From Rubripirellula sp. (GTDB taxonomy: Bacteria > Planctomycetota > Planctomycetia > Pirellulales > Pirellulaceae), in contig JARFQX010000282.1 of NCBI GenBank assembly GCA_029287555.1, positions 1 through 5,027 of the forward strand: a stretch of DNA of 5,027 nt, read 5' to 3'. The notes beneath the pieces are model-generated. The model saw only the letters and a program-made list of their open reading frames with translations, searched no databases and had not been told where the DNA came from. Shown in pieces: positions 1 to 4,892 of this stretch. Made by a program: the position numbers and the translations under genes. Within the stretch, counting starts at the first letter, position 1; each line of letters starts with the position of its first letter.

Positions 1-384
1 GTTCCGACTGCGTGTGAGGTCGCCACCGGGATGCATCTCCGCGAAGAAGCGAAGGACGCTCGCCCCCCGCATGTGACGCGGCAGCCTTGCATCCCCCGGC
101 AGGTACGCAACCGACCGTCGCACGCCTACGCCGTCGATCCGGGGGTCAAGGCCGTCAATTTCACAGCGTCCGGAGGAGGGCCGAAGGAATCCAAGCAGCA
201 AACGAATCAGCGTCGTCTTGCCTGCGCCGTTGGGGCCGAGTAAACCGAAGATCTCACCGCGCCGTACGCCGAGCGTGCAGTCCGCCAGCGCGGCAAAATC
301 ACCATATCGCTTGGTCAGATCCCATGTCTGAACCAGGCATGTCGATTCGGCAACGATACCTGCATCGGTGGGACGATTGGCCAC
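1..384 (-). CDS. ABC transporter ATP-binding protein, N-terminal part (runs off left edge)
   Basis: This is the nucleotide-binding subunit of an ABC transporter and would hydrolyse ATP at the inner face of the cytoplasmic membrane. Read from GTG at 384, 128 codons are visible. The A-loop aromatic residue is Tyr27 in KRYG. A textbook Walker A, GPNGAGKT, spans residues 50-57 (bases 214-237) and is followed by the usual Leu-rich helix. The Q-loop region around residues 92-101 reads VAYLPGDARL, so the usual Gln/Glu is replaced by Gly-Asp. The LLGPNGAGKTTLIRLLLGF style resembles ATPases paired with ABC-2 type permeases (BcrA/YxlF-like drug or lipid exporters); that assignment is an inference. The signature motif, Walker B and H-loop lie beyond the edge. 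The frame has no ATG. GTG 384 was preferred over TTG 417 because it leaves a shorter leader before the fold; neither has a good SD, and an in-frame stop lies just upstream. It is divergent from argJ. Confidence 0.92.
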   Translation of the reverse strand, partial: MANRPTDAGIVAESTCLVQTWDLTKRYGDFAALADCTLGVRRGEIFGLLGPNGAGKTTLIRLLLGFLRPSSGRCEIDGLDPRIDGVGVRRSVAYLPGDARLPRHMRGASVLRFFAEMHPGGDLTRSRN

Positions 385-408
385 GGGTTGGTTCGCAAGG
401 AGGGAAGG

Positions 409-627
409 ATGATTCAAGACACTGCGAACGGGGACAGTGAGGGAGTTTCAATCGACATACGTGAAGATACTATTTGGCTCGGTCAAATGGGTATCCCCGC
501 AGTCGTGGAGCTGCCTTCCCCGAAGCTTCCCGGTTTGCCGATTCACTCCGCTGTCCAAAATGGACCTTCGCCAGTACACGAAAAACCGATGTTCCGAACC
601 AAGCCGGTCCGAATTGTGACACAATGA
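409..627 (+). CDS. possible small hypothetical protein (72 aa), doubtful
   Basis: An ATG at 409 is preceded by AAGGAGG at 397-403 with 5 nt spacing, the strongest SD in this half of the window. The frame runs 72 codons to TGA at 625-627, which falls at the end of the palindrome at 613-625. The product is mixed in composition: acidic near the N-terminus, Pro-rich in the middle (PSPKLPGLP), and Arg/Lys-containing at the end. It has no signal peptide, membrane segment or motif I recognise. About half of its third codon positions are G or C, so codon bias gives no support. The start would lie only about 24 bp from the divergent GTG start of the ABC ATPase, leaving no room for two ordinary promoters. 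The SD-like purine run may simply be the complement of ATPase leader sequence. I give it low probability. Confidence 0.2.
   Translation: MIQDTANGDSEGVSIDIREDTIWLGQMGIPAVVELPSPKLPGLPIHSAVQNGPSPVHEKPMFRTKPVRIVTQ
613..625. promoter_or_regulatory. perfect palindrome ATTGTG-A-CACAAT, candidate operator
   Basis: Two perfect 6-bp arms flank a single central A, 136 bp before the argJ start codon. This is the size and symmetry of a site for a dimeric helix-turn-helix regulator (GntR or TetR type). The left arm also contains TTGTGA, which could serve as a poor -35 element. No regulator gene is visible in the window, so the partner is unknown. The site does not resemble the enterobacterial ARG box. Symmetry is seen directly; operator function is inferred. 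Confidence 0.3.
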
Positions 628-721
628 TGCCGAAGTATTGATTGGCCATAGGCAAAGCGGTCCCATCGTGTCGCTCGCATGGTGAAATCGGGTTCCGGGC
701 GTATCGCAGGAGCCTACTTCG

Positions 722-748
722 ATGATGCGTTGTCTTCTCCTAGCGTGA
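722..748 (+). CDS. 8-codon upstream ORF (MMRCLLLA) in the argJ leader
   Basis: CAGGAG at 707-712 is followed after 9 nt by ATG ATG at 722, and the frame ends at TGA 746-748, only 12 nt before the argJ ATG. The mini-ORF is in the same reading frame as argJ, with the TGA and four codons between them. argJ itself has no SD in front of its ATG (the preceding bases are CTTCTCC). Ribosomes loading at this upstream site could therefore re-initiate at argJ, or the peptide could act as a leader, having one Arg codon at position 3. The SD, spacing and stop are observed; translation and any regulatory role are inferred. A chance SD/ATG pair is the main alternative. Confidence 0.3.
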   Translation: MMRCLLLA

Positions 749-760
749 GTAATCTTCTCC

Positions 761-1984
761 ATGACTGATTCCGACCTGGAGCCCCAAGCGGCTTCCGCGC
801 CGATTCAGGTGCTGCCGAGTGGTTTCCGATTCGCCGGCGTTTATTGTGGGATCAAGCCAAGCCGAAAGCTCGATCTTTCGCTGGTTGTATGCGACCAGGA
901 AGTCCAAGCCGCCGGGGTCTACACACAGAACCAGATCGTCGCGCCGCCCGTGTTGCTCTGCCGCGACAGAACCCCTTCTTCAACGATCCGCGCGGTGGTC
1001 ACCAATAGCGGGAATGCCAACGCGTGCACGGGTGAGATGGGAAAAGAGGATGCCCAAGAGATGACGGAGCAGGTGGCCTCTCGCGTTGGCTGCGATCCTT
1101 CGCAGGTGCTGGTAATGAGCACCGGTGTGATTGGTCAGCGGTTACCGATGGACCGAGTTCGCCAGGGAATCGATGCCGCCTACGAGAAACTCGATTCGCG
1201 GCTCGAGGCCTTTCGGCTCGCGGCCGACGCAATCTGCACCACCGACCAATCTCAGAAAGTTGCCTTTATATCTTTCGCGTTCGGCGACCGCGTGTATCGG
1301 CTTGCCGCGATGGCGAAAGGCGCGGGGATGATCGCGCCAAACTTGGCGACCATGCTCGCCTTGGTCCTGACGGATGCTCCCTTGACACGTGACCAGGTTG
1401 CCACCGCGCTGACCGAGGCGGCCAAGCAGAGCTTTAACCGCATCAGTGTCGATGGCCACACGAGTACCAACGATACGATGTTGCTGCTGGCAAGCGGTCG
1501 CGGCACGCCGCTGGAAGGTCCCGCCCTGTTCTGCTTTCAAAGTGTGCTCAATTCGCTTTCCATCGATCTGGCGAAGCTGATTGTCGCCGATGGCGAGGGG
1601 GCCACCCACGTGATGGCGATTCGCGTTGAAGGTGCCGCGAGTGATGACGACGCCGAAGTGATCGCCAGGACGGTTGGGGCCAGCCCCCTGGTGAAGACCG
1701 CGATCACCGGGGGCGATCCCAATTGGGGGCGGATCGTCTCGGCAGCCGGTTACGCCCAGGCCACGATCGTGCCGGAGAAAACCTGCTTGAAGGTTTGTGG
1801 TGAGACGATCTACGATTGCGGCACACCCTTGTCATTTGACGCGGCCAATTTGAGCCGGCAAATGAAACGCTCACCCGAAGTCTCCATCGAACTCCGAGTC
1901 GGCGACGGTCCGGGTGAGGCGACTTTCTGGGCCAGCGATCTGACAACCGACTACGTGCGTTTCAATTCGGAGTACACGACGTAG
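761..1984 (+). CDS. argJ: arginine biosynthesis bifunctional protein ArgJ (glutamate N-acetyltransferase / ornithine acetyltransferase)
   Basis: ArgJ moves the acetyl group from N-acetylornithine to glutamate in the cytoplasm, releasing ornithine and regenerating N-acetylglutamate for the cyclic arginine pathway; some members also use acetyl-CoA. The 407-residue length is normal for the family. Hallmarks in order are TNSGNANACTG (81-91), STGVIG (120-125), KGAGMIAPNLATM (186-198), SVDGHTSTNDT (229-239), GGDPNWGRI (317-325), and the conserved C-terminal tail YVRFNSEYTT. The enzyme matures by self-cleavage between Ala196 and Thr197, giving alpha and beta chains with Thr197 as the new N-terminal nucleophile; all these residues are present. 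Whether it is monofunctional or bifunctional cannot be told from sequence alone. ATG 761 is the first start after an in-frame TGA at 746-748; it has no SD and may depend on the upstream ORF. No other arg gene is adjacent. The frame is intact. Confidence 0.97.
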   Translation: MTDSDLEPQAASAPIQVLPSGFRFAGVYCGIKPSRKLDLSLVVCDQEVQAAGVYTQNQIVAPPVLLCRDRTPSSTIRAVVTNSGNANACTGEMGKEDAQEMTEQVASRVGCDPSQVLVMSTGVIGQRLPMDRVRQGIDAAYEKLDSRLEAFRLAADAICTTDQSQKVAFISFAFGDRVYRLAAMAKGAGMIAPNLATMLALVLTDAPLTRDQVATALTEAAKQSFNRISVDGHTSTNDTMLLLASGRGTPLEGPALFCFQSVLNSLSIDLAKLIVADGEGATHVMAIRVEGAASDDDAEVIARTVGASPLVKTAITGGDPNWGRIVSAAGYAQATIVPEKTCLKVCGETIYDCGTPLSFDAANLSRQMKRSPEVSIELRVGDGPGEATFWASDLTTDYVRFNSEYTT

Positions 1985-2015
1985 TTGGTCGCCGCTACCG
2001 CAGGCACCTTGACTC

Positions 2016-2040
2016 GGCCGCAATTCGCCGGGCTGCGGCC
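2016..2040 (+). terminator. GC hairpin after argJ, possible terminator
   Basis: GGCCGCA (2016-2022) pairs perfectly with TGCGGCC (2034-2040) around an 11-nt loop, 31 nt past the argJ stop. No T-run follows on either strand, so it is not a classic intrinsic terminator. It could be a 3'-end-stabilising hairpin. Confidence 0.35.
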
Positions 2041-2086
2041 TCACAGCCATCACCTTGCGCCCCCGACGGGCTGAAGAGTGATTCGC

Positions 2087-2116
2087 CACGAATTTGCACG
2101 AATAGCCGCGAACGAG
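2087..2116. repeat. 10-bp-periodic repeat block, copy 1 (3 units)
   Basis: Three consecutive 10-bp units are seen: CACGAATTTG, CACGAATAGC and CGCGAACGAG. They share the core C(A/G)CGAA(T/C). The block closely matches copy 2 about 106 bp downstream. ATTCG at 2081-2085 makes a small inverted repeat with the first CGAAT. From general knowledge, CACGAAT-type periodic repeats are scattered between genes in many planctomycete and verrucomicrobial genomes; I could not search for it here. Confidence 0.6.
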
Positions 2117-2168
2117 TGGAAGAAAGGCGCCCGGAGGTGAATCGCTCCCTTGGCGTGTCCACAGAAAA

Positions 2169-2270
2169 AGAGTCAGACGTCAAAACATTGGCCACGAATT
2201 TGCGCGAATGGACACGAACGAAAAGAGGCAGACGTCGAATGGGTCTCGGCGGAGGAAGGAGTCAGGCACC
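2169..2270. repeat. three dispersed copies of an AGAGTCAGACGTC-type motif
   Basis: The copies are AGAGTCAGACGTC (2169-2181), AGAGGCAGACGTC (2224-2236, one mismatch) and GGAGTCAGGCACC (2258-2270, more diverged). The first two are preceded by A-runs, so on the minus strand each reads GACGTCTG(A/C)CTC followed by a T-run. That minus strand is the sulfatase sense strand just past its stop. They may be decayed REP-like elements; they lack a stable stem, so a terminator role is not well supported. Confidence 0.45.
2193..2222. repeat. 10-bp-periodic repeat block, copy 2 (3 units)
   Basis: The units are CACGAATTTG, CGCGAATGGA and CACGAACGAA. The first is identical to the first unit of copy 1. The other two keep the C(A/G)CGAA(T/C) core and vary in the last three or four bases. 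The block lies between the first two copies of the GAGTCAG-type motif, so the two repeat families form a composite arrangement. Confidence 0.6.
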
Positions 2271-2299
2271 AATGGCGAAAACGCTCAAACCTCCACGTC

Positions 2300-3703
2300 T
2301 TAGAGTCGCGTGTTGAGTTGCCCGCGCAAACGCTCGACCACATCGGTACGGTCGTTGGCGAGGTTCACGGTTTCGCCTTGGTCCGATTGGTGGTCGTAGA
2401 GTTCGGCGTGGCCGTCCCCGTGTACGATCAACCGGTAGCGGTCGGTGCGGATCGATTGGGCGCGCCGCGTGTAGGAGATTGCCGAGTGGCCTGCCGCCCG
2501 CGGATTCTCCAAAATCGGTCGCAAGGTTGTGCCCGCGACAAACGACGGGACGGGAAGGCCGGCCAGATCGCAAAGAGTGGGATACAGGTCGAGTGTTTCG
2601 ACAATCGATTCGCTCGCCTCACCCGGTCTTGGCAGTCCTTCATATCGGATGATCAGCGGGGATCGCAGCGATTCTTCAAACAGGGCGTGTTTGCCCCAGA
2701 TCGCGTGCTCGCCCAAGTGCCATCCGTGGTCGCCCCATAGCACGACGATCGTATCGTCCGCAATTTCCATCGCTTGCAAACTCTGCATGACTCGACCGAC
2801 TTGGGCATCCGCGTAAGTGACACAGGCGGCATAGTGACGACGAACCTCGTCCGCAAACTTGGGATCTTTGTTCGGGTCCTTTCCCCATCGGTTGTATTTC
2901 ATGAACTCGCCGGAACCATGCCAGGTCGTTTTGCCAAGTGGCTTGTCCGGATGCTCGATCGCGGGCAGCTCGATACCGCGATAGGGCTTCATGTAGCGGG
3001 CCGGTGCACCAAAAGGTAGATGAGGACGAATGATTCCGATCGCGAGAAAGAAAGGACGTTCGTCGCTGGCTAGCACCTGCAATTGGTGCAAGGATTCGTC
3101 AATGGTCAAGCCATCCGGATAAATCGAGTCGTCTCCTCGCACAGATTGGAACACGTCCATCTCCGACGCCTTCACACGGATTTCTCCATGGGCCAGTCCA
3201 TGCATGGCCCCGCGCGGATGCTGCCAAGGTCCCGACGGATGGAGGTGGCGGTCCCAGGCACCGGGCATTTCGATCTCGCCGGGGTCATCCCAGTCGGGAC
3301 CGCCGCGTCCGCCCGGATGATGCGACACTTTACCAACGGAAACGGTCGTGTAACCGTGCTTGCGAAACCATTCTGGCAAGCTTGCCCCGACGTCTCCTTG
3401 TTTCATTCGTTTCGCGCGAGCGAACAGGGCACCATTGTCGGGCGGACCGTACTGTCCCGTTAACAGCGTGTAGCGCGATGCACCGCAAGTCGGCGCCTGG
3501 ACATAGTGCCGATGAAAAGCTCGCCCCGCTGTTGCCAGAGCGTCAATGTTGGGAGACTCGATGTACGACCGTCCAAAGCACGACAACTCCGGTCGCAGGT
3601 CGTCCACGCAAATCAACAACACGTTGGGACGATCTGCTGCATCAGCGCGAAGCGCCGTGGGAAGGCCGATCGTCAACAGAGCGAGCACCATCGATCGCAG
3701 CAT
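2300..3703 (-). CDS. secreted S1-family sulfatase, iduronate-2-sulfatase-like
   Basis: This is a type I sulfatase hydrolysing sulfate esters, likely on a sulfated polysaccharide, in the periplasm or outside the cell. Numbered from the longer GTG form (start 3736, 478 aa): signal peptide with hydrophobic core about 16-29 and probable cleavage near ADA at 31-33; metal-binding Asp45-Asp46 in VDDLRPE; catalytic motif CGASR at 84-88, where Cys84 would be converted to formylglycine; GKVSHHPG at 135-142; RPHLPF at 237-242; Asp336-His337 in WGDHGWHLGEH; and Lys349 in WGKH. DDLRP, the GKV-HP motif and HGWHLGEH are typical of the iduronate-2-sulfatase branch; the real substrate is unknown. ATG 3703 (467 aa) is chosen over GTG 3736 because it gives a compact signal peptide and has AAGG upstream, but GTG remains possible. 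Third-position Ala in the motif is allowed in C-x-(P/A)-x-R. It lies downstream of the acidic-protein gene on the same strand. Confidence 0.95.
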   Translation of the reverse strand: MLRSMVLALLTIGLPTALRADAADRPNVLLICVDDLRPELSCFGRSYIESPNIDALATAGRAFHRHYVQAPTCGASRYTLLTGQYGPPDNGALFARAKRMKQGDVGASLPEWFRKHGYTTVSVGKVSHHPGGRGGPDWDDPGEIEMPGAWDRHLHPSGPWQHPRGAMHGLAHGEIRVKASEMDVFQSVRGDDSIYPDGLTIDESLHQLQVLASDERPFFLAIGIIRPHLPFGAPARYMKPYRGIELPAIEHPDKPLGKTTWHGSGEFMKYNRWGKDPNKDPKFADEVRRHYAACVTYADAQVGRVMQSLQAMEIADDTIVVLWGDHGWHLGEHAIWGKHALFEESLRSPLIIRYEGLPRPGEASESIVETLDLYPTLCDLAGLPVPSFVAGTTLRPILENPRAAGHSAISYTRRAQSIRTDRYRLIVHGDGHAELYDHQSDQGETVNLANDRTDVVERLRGQLNTRL

Positions 3704-3753
3704 GGGCAGATTTACCTTAGGAGAGTAACGTTTCACGGAGCACGAGGACGATT

Positions 3754-3778
3754 CTCGCTCACCACGATGTGAATCGAG
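3754..3778 (-). promoter_or_regulatory. short stem-loop between acidic-protein gene and sulfatase
   Basis: CTCG (3754-3757) and TCAC (3759-3762) pair with GTGA (3769-3772) and CGAG (3775-3778) around a 6-nt loop with a small internal bulge. It sits in the gap of about 100 bp between two co-directional genes. With no T-run it may be a weak attenuator, a processing site or chance. TTGACT on the minus strand (3777-3782) overlaps its edge and could be a -35, but no well-spaced -10 follows. Confidence 0.2.
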
Positions 3779-3803
3779 TCAAGGACGCCAGTCCCCAGTC
3801 GCT

Positions 3804-4265
3804 CTAGTCGATGTTCTCGAAATCTTCGAAGTCGTCCAACTCGTCATCGATCTCGTCATCCTCGTCCTCATCCGAGCTGCCCAATCCAAACTCGGCACTG
3901 ATTTCATCCTCGATCTCGATTTCGTAGTCGTCTTCGAGCTCTTCTTCAAAATCATCGTCGAACTCGTCGTCGAAGTCATCTTCGTCGATGTCGTCGAACT
4001 CATCGAGCTCGTCGTCGTCATCCAGGTCGTCCTGAAATCCGCCACCGTCGCCCTCGTCGTCGGCGAAGCCGTCGTGGTCGTCCTCGTCCTCGTCGTCGTC
4101 CTCATCGTCATCCTCGTCGTCGTCATCGAGGTCGTCATCGTCAACCGCCGACGTCGGATCCGAGATCGGTGCGTGAGGTGCAGAGTCAAGGCCGGACGAA
4201 CCCAAGGTCGGATCCGCTATGCCGGGCAGCGCCGGGTCGATAGACACGTGGGAAAGAACAGACAT
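3804..4265 (-). CDS. hypothetical Asp/Glu-rich, Lys/Arg-free acidic protein (153 aa)
   Basis: I do not recognise a family. From ATG 4265, the 153-residue product has 79 Asp/Glu and no Lys or Arg. Residues 1-41 are an ordinary Ser/Pro/Ala/Leu segment with no signal peptide; residues 42-153 are almost continuously acidic, with a Gly-rich break near 72-77. Within the acidic part, hydrophobic residues recur every fourth position (Phe98, Phe102, Phe106, Leu110, Tyr114), which would form a stripe along a helix. Asp and Glu each use both codons in mixed order, suggesting selection on protein rather than a pure triplet expansion. The frame could extend to TTG 4457, but that extension has different composition and crosses a terminator-like hairpin. 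No SD precedes ATG 4265. No membrane segment is seen, so it is probably cytoplasmic. Possible roles, all inference: binding of basic proteins or cations, or mimicry of nucleic acid. Confidence 0.78.
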   Translation of the reverse strand: MSVLSHVSIDPALPGIADPTLGSSGLDSAPHAPISDPTSAVDDDDLDDDDEDDDEDDDEDEDDHDGFADDEGDGGGFQDDLDDDDELDEFDDIDEDDFDDEFDDDFEEELEDDYEIEIEDEISAEFGLGSSDEDEDDEIDDELDDFEDFENID

Positions 4266-4307
4266 GGAGTACGGTTGGGTCCAAGGGAGGGAGTTCAGGA
4301 TCAACAA

Positions 4308-4313
4308 ATTATC
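4308..4313 (-). promoter_or_regulatory. candidate -10 element (GATAAT) for the acidic-protein gene
   Basis: On the minus strand GATAAT matches the TATAAT consensus at five of six positions and is preceded by CT rather than a full extended TGn. It lies 42 nt before ATG 4265, which would give a leader of roughly 35 nt. The nearest -35-like TTGCTC is about 21 nt upstream and matches poorly, so this is weak evidence. Confidence 0.25.
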
Positions 4314-4391
4314 AGCCAAGGCCGAGAAACGATTGAGCAAGCTCTGAATAACCCGCAAGCTGAGAGAGTTTATCGAGGCTGACCCGAGGCG

Positions 4392-4435
4392 AAACCCGAC
4401 ATCGCATGGGCAGGGCAACGCGGCGTCGGGTTTTT
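4392..4435 (+). terminator. intrinsic-terminator-like hairpin with T-run, plus strand
   Basis: AAACCCGAC (4392-4400) pairs perfectly over 9 bp with GTCGGGTTT (4425-4433), and the T-run continues to 4435. The 24-nt apical part can pair further (CGC at 4403-4405 with GCG at 4420-4422, across small internal mismatches). The T-run faces plus, yet no plus-strand gene is seen just upstream, so it could end an unannotated short transcript or block antisense reading. On the minus strand only three T follow. Confidence 0.5.
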
Positions 4436-4674
4436 GAAAATGTCTTGTCGATCTCAATTCCGGGGCTGATCAGGAAGGATGTCCAGGAAGGCCAGGGGAT
4501 ATGCGAGACGGAGGAGATTCGGGGTGTTTTTCAAGAGTTTCGCGGTGGCAACGGTTTTGTCAACGCAAGGCTGCAGCGATTTCCGATCAAAAAACGTGGC
4601 AAGGTGTATCCCACCTGGTCCGACGCGAGAGCTGAGAACGGATTGACGTGTCTTACCATGTTCGATGCCTCGCT

Positions 4675-4695
4675 CGGACCTCAAGGGGTGGTCCG
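4675..4695. repeat. inverted repeat CGGACC / GGTCCG
   Basis: A perfect 6-bp inverted repeat (4675-4680 and 4690-4695) flanks a 9-nt spacer. It could form a hairpin or be a protein-binding site. No further context supports either. Confidence 0.25.
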
Positions 4696-4712
4696 GCCGC
4701 ACGGCGACCTTT

Positions 4713-4736
4713 CCCGCTGGTTGGCGGGACCGATTT
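4713..4736 (+). terminator. weak terminator-like hairpin
   Basis: CCCGC (4713-4717) and GCGGG (4724-4728) form a 5-bp stem around a 6-nt loop, and a run of T follows some four bases later. The stem is short and set back from the T-run, and no plus-strand gene precedes it. Confidence 0.2.
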
Positions 4737-4802
4737 TTGCTATCCCCCGACGGTCGGACAGGAAGTCGGGCCAACGAACGACGCGACCGATCCCAACGGG
4801 AC

Positions 4803-4842
4803 GGGAGCCAAGCCCAGTCGGCGGGAGCCAAGCCCAGTCGGC
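4803..4842. repeat. 20-bp perfect tandem duplication
   Basis: GGGAGCCAAGCCCAGTCGGC occurs twice head to tail (4803-4822 and 4823-4842), followed by GGGGGCC, which begins like a third copy and then diverges. The period is not a multiple of three, consistent with non-coding sequence. It lies 60 bp upstream of the lipoprotein start. Confidence 0.8.
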
Positions 4843-4885
4843 GGGGGCCGATTGTCGTTGGCAAAACTGGCCGCAATCAGAGTAA

Positions 4886-4892
4886 AAAGGAG
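4886..4892 (+). promoter_or_regulatory. Shine-Dalgarno site of the lipoprotein gene
   Basis: AAAGGAG ends 10 nt before ATG 4903 and fixes that start. It stands out because argJ and the acidic-protein gene show no such site. Confidence 0.7.

Larger units (their letters stand above)
385..760. other. divergent intergenic region between the ABC ATPase and argJ
   Basis: This stretch of about 375 bases must hold the promoters for both flanking genes, but no convincing -35/-10 pair is visible. Weak candidates are TTGACC on the minus strand (481-486), with only a TATGTC 21 nt further on, and TACTAT on plus (468-473) with no good -35. Better-defined items are listed separately: a 13-bp palindrome at 613-625, a short ORF with a strong SD at 409-627, and an 8-codon upstream ORF at 722-748. 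A long minus-strand reading frame also crosses the region but looks like a chance frame: it is Arg/His/Cys-rich, begins at the argJ start and has no SD. Confidence 0.6.
1985..2299. other. convergent intergenic region with repeats, between argJ and sulfatase
   Basis: About 315 bases separate the two convergent stop codons, and I see no credible gene in them. They hold a perfect 7-bp GC hairpin (2016-2040), two 30-bp blocks made of 10-bp units (2087-2116 and 2193-2222), and three copies of a 13-bp GAGTCAG-type motif (2169, 2224 and 2258). Reading frames crossing the region are rich in Arg, Lys and Glu, as expected from the purine-rich repeats, and run into the sulfatase as antisense. Confidence 0.6.

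Noticed and set aside
448..762. 104-codon minus-strand frame across the argJ upstream gap
   Set aside because: It starts at the argJ start codon, has no SD, is rich in Arg, His and Cys, and has no recognisable motif.
1142..1609. 155-codon minus-strand frame inside argJ
   Set aside because: It is a shadow of a well-conserved gene; the argJ frame carries all the family motifs.
2087..2222. CRISPR-like repeat pair
   Set aside because: There are only two blocks, each internally periodic at 10 bp, with no uniform spacers and no cas gene nearby.
4043..4085. EF-hand or thrombospondin type-3-like calcium motif in the acidic protein (DxDG followed by Asp/Glu)
   Set aside because: The 12-residue loop has Glu at position 1 and Gly at position 12, where a Glu is needed. 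In so acidic a sequence, such matches are expected by chance.
3779..4189. Thr/Arg/Met-rich minus-strand frame overlapping the acidic protein
   Set aside because: It is the +1 shift of GAC/GAT/GAG codons (ACG, ATG, AGA), so its composition is a by-product. It does not end like a natural protein.
4074..4382. Plus-strand frame beginning with a Val/Leu/Ile run that resembles a membrane segment
   Set aside because: The hydrophobic run is only the antisense reading of Asp codons (GTC, ATC). The rest is Arg-rich and without motif.
4266..4457. 64-codon N-terminal extension of the acidic protein to TTG 4457
   Set aside because: It starts at TTG without an SD, contains Arg and Lys unlike the rest, and runs through the hairpin at 4392-4435.
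4406..4885. 159-codon plus-strand and 140-codon minus-strand frames in the right-hand gap
   Set aside because: They overlap each other, cross a tandem repeat whose period is not a multiple of three, have no SD and show no family signature.
4859..4886. TTGGCA with AGTAAA 17 nt later as a promoter for the lipoprotein gene
   Set aside because: The -10 matches only three of six positions, and transcription would begin at or within the SD.
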